NCBI GenBank assembly: GCA_964492715.1 | Contig: CAZBLK010000015.1 | Span: 1 to 64,000 of the forward strand | Length of the DNA: 64,000 nt | Reading direction: 5' to 3' | Source of the DNA: CAZBLK01 sp964492715 | GTDB taxonomy: Bacteria > Bacillota > Clostridia > Lachnospirales > WRBF01 | Shown: positions 57,883 to 64,000 of the stretch, piece by piece | How the letters are laid out: every line of letters starts with the position of its first letter | How positions within the stretch are numbered: the first letter of the stretch is position 1 | Notes under the pieces: generated by a model | Seen by the model: only the letters and a program-made list of their open reading frames with translations | The model's database searches: none | What the model was told of the DNA's origin: nothing | Position numbers and translations under genes: made by a program

Positions 57883-58902
57883 TTAATAAATAACTTGTTC
57901 GATAAATAGAGTTTTATCTCTAGTAAGGTCAAAAAGCAAGCAATCTTCACGCTTTGGCATAGAAAGCCTAACTACTGGGCGTGAAGGCATACTAGTTTGT
58001 GAAGTGACGACAGCGTTGTAACCGTTGCTTAAAAGAACAGTTGCACCGCTTGGGTAAATAGCAACAGAATTGTTAAAATGCTTAACCATAACAGGGTCTA
58101 AAACAGAGCCTGAAACAGCATTTACATATTCATATGCTTCATGTTCTCTCATAGGCTTTTGCCCAGCAAACCCATTTACAAGGTTGTCGTATGTGTCTGC
58201 AACTGCAATCATTCTTGCGCCTACAAAAATTTTGTCAAGCATAAGCCTGCTTGGGTGGCCACTTCCATCAAACCGTTCGTGGTGCTGGTAGCAGCTTATA
58301 TAAGTTTTAGTAGAAATATTAGGCACAGACTTTAAAAACTTATACACCTTTTCGCAATGGTCATAGTCTTTTGCGTCGTCCTTCATGTCGTTTAAGAACA
58401 AGTCGTGAAGCAACGCAGCAGTAATAAGTTCTTTTATTACAGTGCCAGAGTTTTCTTGGTCGTAATAATAGTTTGTTGCAATAGCAGCCACAATTGTGGC
58501 AACATTTACAGCATGGTGACACCTAGCATCTTTTATCGCAAACATATTTATAATATTAAGTGGCTCTTTTAAATTAAGCCCAATTTCATCAACTATATTG
58601 TCAACAGATTTCATAATAGCAATGCTGTTTATGGGTTTATTTTTTGCAATAGCAGCATAGGCATTATTAATTGCTTCAAGAACACTACGCTTAGTATCAT
58701 CAGAAAGTGAAGGCTTAACAACAACGTCTTCAAAATAGTCGTCTTGAATATAAAGCATGTTTATGCCAATATTTTTAAGCCGCTCTATGTATGAACCTGT
58801 AATTACAGTGTTTGCAGGCAAAAGCACTGCACCGTCCTGATTAAAAACTGTCATACTCAGTTTTTCATTTGGTTTAATGTTGTTAATTCCAATAAGCCTC
58901 AT
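57883..58902 (-). CDS. HD-GYP-like phosphodiesterase domain protein (atypical)
   Basis: A 339-residue protein: an N-terminal domain of about 100 residues, an HD-GYP-like domain (about 110-260) and a C-terminal beta domain. The metal ligands are recognisable: CHHAVNVA, ALLHDL, and QHHERFDGSGHPSRL. Two signature parts differ from canonical HD-GYP: the HDIGK box is HDLFL, lacking Gly-Lys, and GYP is GHP. It may hydrolyse a cyclic dinucleotide or another phosphodiester, or only bind it. No membrane or receiver domain is attached. The frame is open 20 codons upstream; ATG 58902 after GGGGGAA is preferred. It stands alone. The 391 bp to secF hold a 7-bp hairpin at 58970-58991, AT-rich DNA and the secF terminator. 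Confidence 0.85.
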   Translation of the reverse strand: MRLIGINNIKPNEKLSMTVFNQDGAVLLPANTVITGSYIERLKNIGINMLYIQDDYFEDVVVKPSLSDDTKRSVLEAINNAYAAIAKNKPINSIAIMKSVDNIVDEIGLNLKEPLNIINMFAIKDARCHHAVNVATIVAAIATNYYYDQENSGTVIKELITAALLHDLFLNDMKDDAKDYDHCEKVYKFLKSVPNISTKTYISCYQHHERFDGSGHPSRLMLDKIFVGARMIAVADTYDNLVNGFAGQKPMREHEAYEYVNAVSGSVLDPVMVKHFNNSVAIYPSGATVLLSNGYNAVVTSQTSMPSRPVVRLSMPKREDCLLFDLTRDKTLFIEQVIY

Positions 58903-59188
58903 AAAAATTCCCCCAAACCGCAGCTTGAATTTCATCAAAATGCAAGTTTTATTTAAAAACAATTTGAGTTTTATGCCTTTAATAGCATAAACAAACCAAA
59001 AACTATATATAAAACATCAATAAACTTTAGTATCCCTAAACTAGTTAAAAAGAATACACTATGCCATAATTCTGTCACAAATCAATTAACTTATTTTAAC
59101 CCAAAATTTTCTTTCATGCAATACTTTTTAAAAAATACTTTTGTTTTATTGTAACCAAAATTGCTGAAACTTAATGAACATTATTTAT

Positions 59189-59244
59189 GAAAAAACCTTT
59201 TTATGTGAAAGTGAGTTAGACATTATTCACACAAAAAGGTTTTT
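59189..59244 (-). terminator. terminator after secF
   Basis: AAAAACCTTTTTATGTGAA (59191-59209) pairs with 59226-59244 with one mismatch; on the minus strand a TTTTTT stretch ends the stem. Confidence 0.75.
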
Positions 59245-59293
59245 AAAGTCGGTTAATTAAAAAGTCAGTTAATTAGAAAGTTAATAAAAGAAA

Positions 59294-60172
59294 CTATCTA
59301 GCTTTCTTCTCACTAAGCATAAACCACGTAGAGCCAGCCAAGCATACAGAAGAATACGTTCCGCAAATGATACCAATTATTATTGGAAGCGCAAAGTCAC
59401 GGATAGAGCTTACACCCATAATATAAAGTGCAGAAATTGTAATAAGCGTAGTTAGCGAAGTGTAAATTGAACGTGTTAAAGTTTGCTTTACACTAATGTT
59501 AATAAGCTCGGCATTGTCACGCTTTCTTGCAATACGCTTGTTTTCACGCACTCTGTCAAAAACAACGATTGTAGCGTTTATGGAATAACCCAAAACTGTA
59601 AGTATGGCAGCAATAAACGCATTGTTTACAGGAATACGTAAAATTGCGTAAGCTGCAATTACAATTAAGCCGTCATGCACAAGTGCAATAATTGCACTTC
59701 CGCCTGTACGTAAATCTCTAAACCTTAAAGAAACATACAAAAGAATAGCAACCGATGCAACAACAAACGCAAGCACAGCCGACTTTTGCATTTCAGAGCT
59801 AACAGTGGGGCTTATATCTCTAATTTCGCCGCCAGCAACTTGTTCACCGTACTTAGCCTTAAAAGCATCAATAAGCTTAATTCTTGTTTCTTGGTCGATG
59901 TTTTTAATTTTAATGCTAACTTCGTTAGTCCCAACAATTTTTTGAATTTGTGCAGAAGTAAGCTCGGTGTTTTCCTTAATAATTTGAAGAATATCGTCAT
60001 TACTAAATTCAGTTCCAACATCAAAGTTAATTGCAGTGCCACCTGTGAAGTCAACGTCAAGGTTAAACGCACCATTTCCAGAAGAAGCGTTTATAGCCAT
60101 AAAAACTAAGCCAGTAGCAATTATTAAAAGCGAAAAAACTATATATTTAATTCTGTTTTCAACAATTCTCAT
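59294..60172 (-). CDS. secF: protein translocase subunit SecF
   Basis: A 292-residue SecF with six membrane helices. The first helix is followed by the DVDFTGGTAINFDVG periplasmic signature (P1), and the membrane domain by VLGYSINATIVVFDRVREN, the proton-path motif. With SecD it draws secreted proteins across the membrane using the proton gradient. Its ATG overlaps the secD stop by one base. secDF next to the SCIFF genes is a recurrent arrangement in Clostridia. Confidence 0.96.
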   Translation of the reverse strand: MRIVENRIKYIVFSLLIIATGLVFMAINASSGNGAFNLDVDFTGGTAINFDVGTEFSNDDILQIIKENTELTSAQIQKIVGTNEVSIKIKNIDQETRIKLIDAFKAKYGEQVAGGEIRDISPTVSSEMQKSAVLAFVVASVAILLYVSLRFRDLRTGGSAIIALVHDGLIVIAAYAILRIPVNNAFIAAILTVLGYSINATIVVFDRVRENKRIARKRDNAELINISVKQTLTRSIYTSLTTLITISALYIMGVSSIRDFALPIIIGIICGTYSSVCLAGSTWFMLSEKKAR

Positions 60173-61428
60173 TAGTTAGCACCCTCCTGTCCCACTTTTT
60201 TAGCGGCATAAAGTGCAGGGTTTGTTAAGCCTAGCGAAGTAAGACTTTTAAGAAGAAGCCTAGAAATAACTAAAGCTGTAAACATTGAAACAACTATGCC
60301 TATAGAAAGAGTTTGTGCAAAGCCACGAATAGGGCCTGAACCAAGCCAGAACAAAACAGCAGCCGCAATAAGTGTTGTGACGTTGCCGTCTAAAATTGCA
60401 GGGAACGCACGTGAAAAGCCAGCGTCAACAGACGCACGAAGCGAGCGCCCAGAAGAAAGTTCTTCCTTAATACGTTCAAAAATGATAATGTTGGCGTCAA
60501 CAGCCATACCAACAGAAAGAATTATTCCTGCAATGCCTGGAAGCGTAAGTGTAATTCCAAAAAAGCTTAAAACAATAATTTCCAAGGAAATAAAAACAAA
60601 AAGTGCAATGTCTGCAACTAAGCCAGACGCTCTGTAGAAAATTAGCATAAACAAAAGCACAAGTGCAAAGCCAATTAAACCAGCTTGAAGGCTTGAGTCA
60701 AGTGACTCTAAACCAAGCCTTGCACCTACGTTTTTCATTGAAATAACGTTAAGGTTAAAAGGAAGGTTGCCAGAGCGAATAAGAGCAGCAAGCTCCTCTG
60801 CTTCTTGCGGCGTAAAGCTGCCTGTAATTACAGCACTTCCGCCAGAAATTTTTTGGCTTACAGACGGAGCGCTTAAAATTGCTTCGTCAAGCATGATGTA
60901 AATAACTTTTCCAATATTATTGCCTGTTGCTTCTTCAAAAGCTACAGAGCCTTCTGGGGTAAACTTAAGCGCAATTTCAACGCCGCCAGCGTTTCCGCTT
61001 TGCCCACTTGACGCTTGCTTAAATGCGTCTTGAACTTGGTTGCCTGTAAGAAGAACTTCTCCTGCTTCGTCAACAAACATTAAAAGCGCAGTTTTGCCTA
61101 TGTCTGAAATTGCAGTTTCTGCGTCTTCAACGCCAGGAATGTCAACGCTAATTCGGCGTGTGCCTTGTGCGGCAACTTCGGCTTCTGTGTAACCTTTACG
61201 GTCAAGCCTTCCACGAATAAGCTTTATTGCAGAGTCCATTTGCTCACTTGTTGGGTTTTCAATGTCAGTTTCATAAACAATTGAAACGCCGCCCTTTAAG
61301 TCTAGCCCTTGCTTAATGTTTTCTGCACCAAAAAGCTTCTTTTCACCAATCCCGTAGTAAGCCGTGTAGCTTAAACCAGCGGCTAAAGCTAAAATTACTA
61401 CAAAGATAATGAAACCTTTAAATTTCAT
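60172..61428 (-). CDS. secD: protein translocase subunit SecD
   Basis: A 418-residue SecD. It shows GLDLKGGVSIVYE near residue 42, the P1 head region, GAPSVSQKISGG-like SAPSVSQKISGGSAVITG, and SVGMAVDANIIIFERIKEEL with the key Asp of the proton path. Six helices are present. It is shorter than E. coli SecD because the periplasmic domain is compact, as usual in Firmicutes. GGAG precedes the ATG and a good promoter is at 61560-61588. Confidence 0.96.
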   Translation of the reverse strand: MKFKGFIIFVVILALAAGLSYTAYYGIGEKKLFGAENIKQGLDLKGGVSIVYETDIENPTSEQMDSAIKLIRGRLDRKGYTEAEVAAQGTRRISVDIPGVEDAETAISDIGKTALLMFVDEAGEVLLTGNQVQDAFKQASSGQSGNAGGVEIALKFTPEGSVAFEEATGNNIGKVIYIMLDEAILSAPSVSQKISGGSAVITGSFTPQEAEELAALIRSGNLPFNLNVISMKNVGARLGLESLDSSLQAGLIGFALVLLFMLIFYRASGLVADIALFVFISLEIIVLSFFGITLTLPGIAGIILSVGMAVDANIIIFERIKEELSSGRSLRASVDAGFSRAFPAILDGNVTTLIAAAVLFWLGSGPIRGFAQTLSIGIVVSMFTALVISRLLLKSLTSLGLTNPALYAAKKVGQEGAN

Positions 61429-61559
61429 TTAACGCAGCTCCTTTGCCGTCATATTGTTTATAGAAACTCCACTTAAAAGGAATTTCTATACTATAACGTT
61501 TTTTACAGCGGTTTATTAAAGCTTAAAGCTTGTCCGCCTAGAATTACAAATTACTACAA

Positions 61560-61588
61560 ATTATATAGTTAAAAACTGGTATAGTCAA
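61560..61588 (-). promoter_or_regulatory. promoter of secDF
   Basis: On the minus strand TTGACT (61583-61588), 17 bp, TATAAT (61560-61565). Confidence 0.75.
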
Positions 61589-61622
61589 TAGGATTGTAAA
61601 AAAAACGACATAAAAACACCTT

Positions 61623-61655
61623 TAGCTGGCCTGCACATTTTTGCAAAGCCAGCTA
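61623..61655 (-). terminator. terminator after scfB
   Basis: TAGCTGGC (61623-61630) pairs perfectly with GCCAGCTA (61648-61655); on the minus strand AAGGTGTTTTTA follows. It separates the SCIFF genes from secDF. Confidence 0.7.
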
Positions 61656-61678
61656 CGGTTAATATACTTTTTAAAATA

Positions 61679-63022
61679 TTACTGACAGCTAAGCATAAGC
61701 CCGCATTCTGTGCGCTTTTTTTGCAGCTCACAGCCAATGTCATACGGAACTGTATTGTCGCCATTTTGGTTTACAGCGTTTGCCACACAGCCGCCGCTGC
61801 AATAATATTTTGCAAAGCAAGAAAGACACTTTGGCTTTTTGTAAATTGTTAAGTTCAAAAGCTCGTTGCGCTTTTCCTTGTTTGTTACACCTTCATAAAC
61901 TGTGCCCATTTTATAGTCCTCGTTGCCTACAAATTGGTGGCAAGCAAACAAGCTGCCGTCTGGTGTAACAGCCAAATACTCTGTCCCTGCACCACAACCA
62001 ATTAGACGCTTTGCAACGCATGGCCCGTTCATTAAGTCAAGTGAAAAATGAAAAAAGTTAAAGTCCGAATCAGTGTTTTTCCGCTTATCCATTTCGGCAG
62101 CCAAAACCTCGTATTGCTCACAAAGAACAGCAACATCTTCTGTCTTAATTGCGTAATCCTTGTCGCTTTCGGCAACTACAGGCTCTACCGAAACTTGCTT
62201 AAAGCCAAGGTCTGCCAAATGTAAAACATCTTGCGCAAAGTCAACATTTTTGCTTGTAAATGTTCCTCTTACGTAATAGTTTGTTTGGTTGCGGCTTTCT
62301 GCCAAACGCTGGAATTTAGGAACAATATTGTCGTAGCAGCCATCGCCAGAATAGCGCAAGCGCATTTTGTCGTTTGTTTCCTTTCGTCCGTCAATGCTTA
62401 AAACAACATTGTGCATATGCTCGTTAATGTACGCTTGTTTTTCCTCGTCCAGCAAAATGCCGTTTGTTGTAATTGTAAAACGGAAGTTTTTGTTGTGCTC
62501 TGCTTCCTTTGAACGTGCATATTCCACGACGCCCTTTACAACGTCAAAGTTCATTAAAGGCTCGCCGCCAAAAAAGTCAATTTCAAGGTTTTTGCGTTTG
62601 CCAGAGCTTTTAATAAGAAAGTCAATTGCTTGCTTGCCAACTTCAAGGCTCATTAAAGAACGCTTGCCGCCGTACTCTCCTTCTTCCGCAAAGCAATAAG
62701 CACACTTTAAGTTACAATCGTGCGCAACGTTTAAGCACAAAGCTTTTACAACAGGCTCTCTGCCTAAAACGTTGTCTAAAGCCGTAAAGTATTCGTCCTC
62801 GGAAAAAAGCATACCTTTTTCCTTTAGTTCCGTAATCTCTAAAAATGCCTCTTTAATAGAGGCATCTTCGTACTTTCCGTTTAGCTTTTCGATTATCTCA
62901 TCAAGTGTGTTATGCTCATAATAATCCAATATATCGTAGACTAAATCGTCCACGTTAAAAACGGCGCTGCTTTCTACATCAAGCACAACAGCTTTGCCGT
63001 TCATCTTGAACTTATGAATCAT
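61679..63022 (-). CDS. scfB: SCIFF peptide maturase (radical SAM/SPASM)
   Basis: A 447-residue radical SAM enzyme that installs thioether cross-links in the SCIFF precursor encoded just upstream. An N-terminal peptide-binding region (about 1-85) precedes the SAM cluster motif CNLKCAYCF, EIDFFGGEPLMNF and a C-terminal SPASM domain with many cysteines (CGAGTEYLAVTPDGSLFACH, CLSCFAKYYCSGGC, CELQKKRTECG). The frame is open 30 codons further, inside scfA; ATG 63022 after AAAGGAG is the true start and overlaps the scfA stop by 4 bp. Highly typical of Clostridia. Confidence 0.96.
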   Translation of the reverse strand: MIHKFKMNGKAVVLDVESSAVFNVDDLVYDILDYYEHNTLDEIIEKLNGKYEDASIKEAFLEITELKEKGMLFSEDEYFTALDNVLGREPVVKALCLNVAHDCNLKCAYCFAEEGEYGGKRSLMSLEVGKQAIDFLIKSSGKRKNLEIDFFGGEPLMNFDVVKGVVEYARSKEAEHNKNFRFTITTNGILLDEEKQAYINEHMHNVVLSIDGRKETNDKMRLRYSGDGCYDNIVPKFQRLAESRNQTNYYVRGTFTSKNVDFAQDVLHLADLGFKQVSVEPVVAESDKDYAIKTEDVAVLCEQYEVLAAEMDKRKNTDSDFNFFHFSLDLMNGPCVAKRLIGCGAGTEYLAVTPDGSLFACHQFVGNEDYKMGTVYEGVTNKEKRNELLNLTIYKKPKCLSCFAKYYCSGGCVANAVNQNGDNTVPYDIGCELQKKRTECGLMLSCQ

Positions 63023-63171
63023 TTTGAAGCTCCTTTGTTTTCGCAAGCTTGGTTTGCAACTGTGCAAGAAGTTTTGCAAGCTGATTGGCAAGAAGTTTGG
63101 CATTCGCCACAACCGCCGTGCTGAACTGTGTTTTTAAGAAGATTTGTAGCAACAACTTTAATATGCTTCAT
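63019..63171 (-). CDS. scfA: SCIFF (ranthipeptide) precursor peptide
   Basis: A 50-residue ribosomally made peptide. The leader is MKHIKVVATNLLKNTVQHGG; the core has six cysteines at 21, 24, 28, 32, 36 and 43, the 'six cysteines in forty-five' pattern. Thr, Ser, Ala and Asn in the core are potential bridge partners for Cys sulfur. TTGGAGGT precedes the ATG. It overlaps scfB (ATGA) and the pair has its own promoter. SCIFF peptides are nearly universal in Clostridia; a role in quorum-like or metabolic control has been proposed, but the exported product and its job are not settled. No dedicated peptidase or exporter is adjacent; secDF is the nearest export machinery. Confidence 0.96.
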   Translation of the reverse strand: MKHIKVVATNLLKNTVQHGGCGECQTSCQSACKTSCTVANQACENKGASK

Positions 63172-63223
63172 TATGTATTACCTCCAAAGGTTTAATTAAG
63201 TTCGGGTTTACCGAAGTAAAGCT

Positions 63224-63252
63224 AATATACCACAAAAAGCAACAATTTGCAA
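63224..63252 (-). promoter_or_regulatory. promoter of scfA-scfB
   Basis: On the minus strand TTGCAA (63247-63252), 17 bp, TATATT (63224-63229), 53 bp before the scfA ATG. Confidence 0.6.
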
Positions 63253-63338
63253 ATGTTTTTACTTCATATCTATAAACATATATTTAAACATTCATTACTA
63301 AATGTTATAATTAAACAAAAAGCTTGGGAGTGGTTAAA

Positions 63339-64000
63339 ATGAATAACCTACATGAGTTTATGGAAGAATATAGAAGCAATGACATATATCCGTTTCATAT
63401 GCCTGGGCATAAGAGAAACGACTCATTTATGCAATATAAATTTTTAGAGCATGATATAACGGAGATTCCTGGTTCAGACAATTTGTTTGCTCCAAGCGGC
63501 GTTTTAAAAAGTTTAAATGAAAAGCTGGCGCAAGCGTATGGCGCAAGTGAAAGTTTTTTGCATGTCAACGGCTCCAGCGGAGCAATAATTTCTGCAATAA
63601 TTGCTGCTTGTGGCGACGGCGAAACTGTACTGGTTTCACGAAACAGCCACATTTCGCTTTATAATGCGCTCATTTTGCAAGGTGGCGTGCCTAAATACGT
63701 ATACCCAGAAGTAACTGATTATGGAATTTGCGGAGGTGTAACCCCCGCTGCTGTAGACTGTGCACTGCAAAATAACAAAGATATTAAAGCCGTTTTTATA
63801 ACCAGCCCAACTTATGAAGGCTTTTGCTCTGACATTTCTACAATTGCAGACGTTGCACATAAATATAATGTTCCGCTAATCGTTGACGAAGCGCATGGGG
63901 CACACTTTGGGTTTTCACCCGAGTTTCCACAAACTGCCGTTAGGCTTGGGGCTGACGTAGTTATTCAAAGCTTGCACAAAACGCTGCCTGCCCTTGGAAT
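63339..64000 (+). CDS. Orn/Lys/Arg decarboxylase family protein, 5' part
   Basis: The first 220 residues of a PLP-dependent fold-type I decarboxylase, cut by the window edge. YPFHMPGHKRN is the N-terminal signature of the family (arginine, lysine or ornithine decarboxylases, including the short Firmicute type). HVNGSSGAIISAII binds the cofactor phosphate, VPLIVDEAHGAHFGF holds the Asp that contacts the pyridine nitrogen, and the Schiff-base Lys is in QSLHKTLPAL at the end. The substrate cannot be fixed from this part. The start follows GGGAGTGG; TATAAT (63306-63311) is a possible -10. In Firmicutes such genes often precede tmk and holB, which would lie beyond the window. Confidence 0.92.
   Translation, partial: MNNLHEFMEEYRSNDIYPFHMPGHKRNDSFMQYKFLEHDITEIPGSDNLFAPSGVLKSLNEKLAQAYGASESFLHVNGSSGAIISAIIAACGDGETVLVSRNSHISLYNALILQGGVPKYVYPEVTDYGICGGVTPAAVDCALQNNKDIKAVFITSPTYEGFCSDISTIADVAHKYNVPLIVDEAHGAHFGFSPEFPQTAVRLGADVVIQSLHKTLPALG

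Noticed and set aside
63395..63860. Minus-strand frames of 74-85 codons
   Set aside because: Antisense to the well-supported decarboxylase coding sequence.

Overview
The window comes from a low-GC, endospore-forming anaerobe of the Clostridia. The reasons are AT-rich DNA with AGGAGG ribosome-binding sites, a spore germination protease (gpr), the SCIFF (ranthipeptide) pair scfA/scfB next to secDF, the HemZ-type radical SAM enzyme, an rpsF-ssb-rpsR operon and an infC-rpmI-rplT operon with an attenuated leader. No prophage, CRISPR array, tRNA gene or intact insertion sequence is visible. No narrower taxon is claimed.

Layout: 1-340 is most likely the leader and tandem promoters of an rRNA operon running leftward out of the window. 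0.4-9.5 kb holds topB, a lipoprotein M1 peptidase, a flavodoxin-SCP2 fusion and membrane proteins (YihY, CvpA, DUF5711, YkvI). 9.6-10.9 kb is the rpsF operon. 11.5-15.2 kb is serine synthesis (serC, serA, DUF1015). 15.3-23.8 kb is a leftward glycoside-use operon (GH1, GH13, GH36, GPH symporter, aminopeptidase P). 23.9-25 kb has a GNAT and hicBA; 25-27.5 kb has divergent gpr and a Ctp protease. 27.6-45.3 kb is one uninterrupted leftward run: secreted protein, ABC ATPase, permease, coiled-coil membrane protein, two VWA membrane proteins, an acidic single-pass protein, a STAS/anti-sigma/PP2C partner-switching module, then an MBL hydrolase and hemZ. 45.6-51.6 kb runs rightward (TPR-like protein, glycosyltransferase, leuS, infC-rpmI-rplT). 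51.8-56.2 kb is leftward (glnS, an EF-G paralogue). aroA, an HD-GYP-like protein, secDF, the SCIFF pair and the start of an Orn/Lys/Arg decarboxylase finish the window.

The best candidate for an undescribed system is the run from 45332 down to 29701. An envelope machine made of a secreted sensor-like protein, an ABC-2 exporter, a coiled-coil protein and two VWA proteins is joined to a four-gene partner-switching cascade. The cascade has a receiver domain lacking its phosphoacceptor aspartate and one anti-sigma kinase lacking its catalytic asparagine. The usual MoxR ATPase and DUF58 partners of VWA/Bat loci are absent, and no sigma factor is adjacent.

Other points: infC begins at an ATT codon behind a terminator/antiterminator leader; the 50-residue SCIFF precursor is an unlisted short gene; a 166-bp MITE-like hairpin element with TA ends lies at 53762; several other long inverted repeats sit exactly between genes; a 56-codon GNAT remnant follows rplT. 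Starts were reassigned from ribosome-binding sites for topB, the fRMsr, DUF1015, GNAT, an anti-sigma kinase, the ABC permease, the TPR-like protein, the glycosyltransferase, leuS, HD-GYP and scfB genes.
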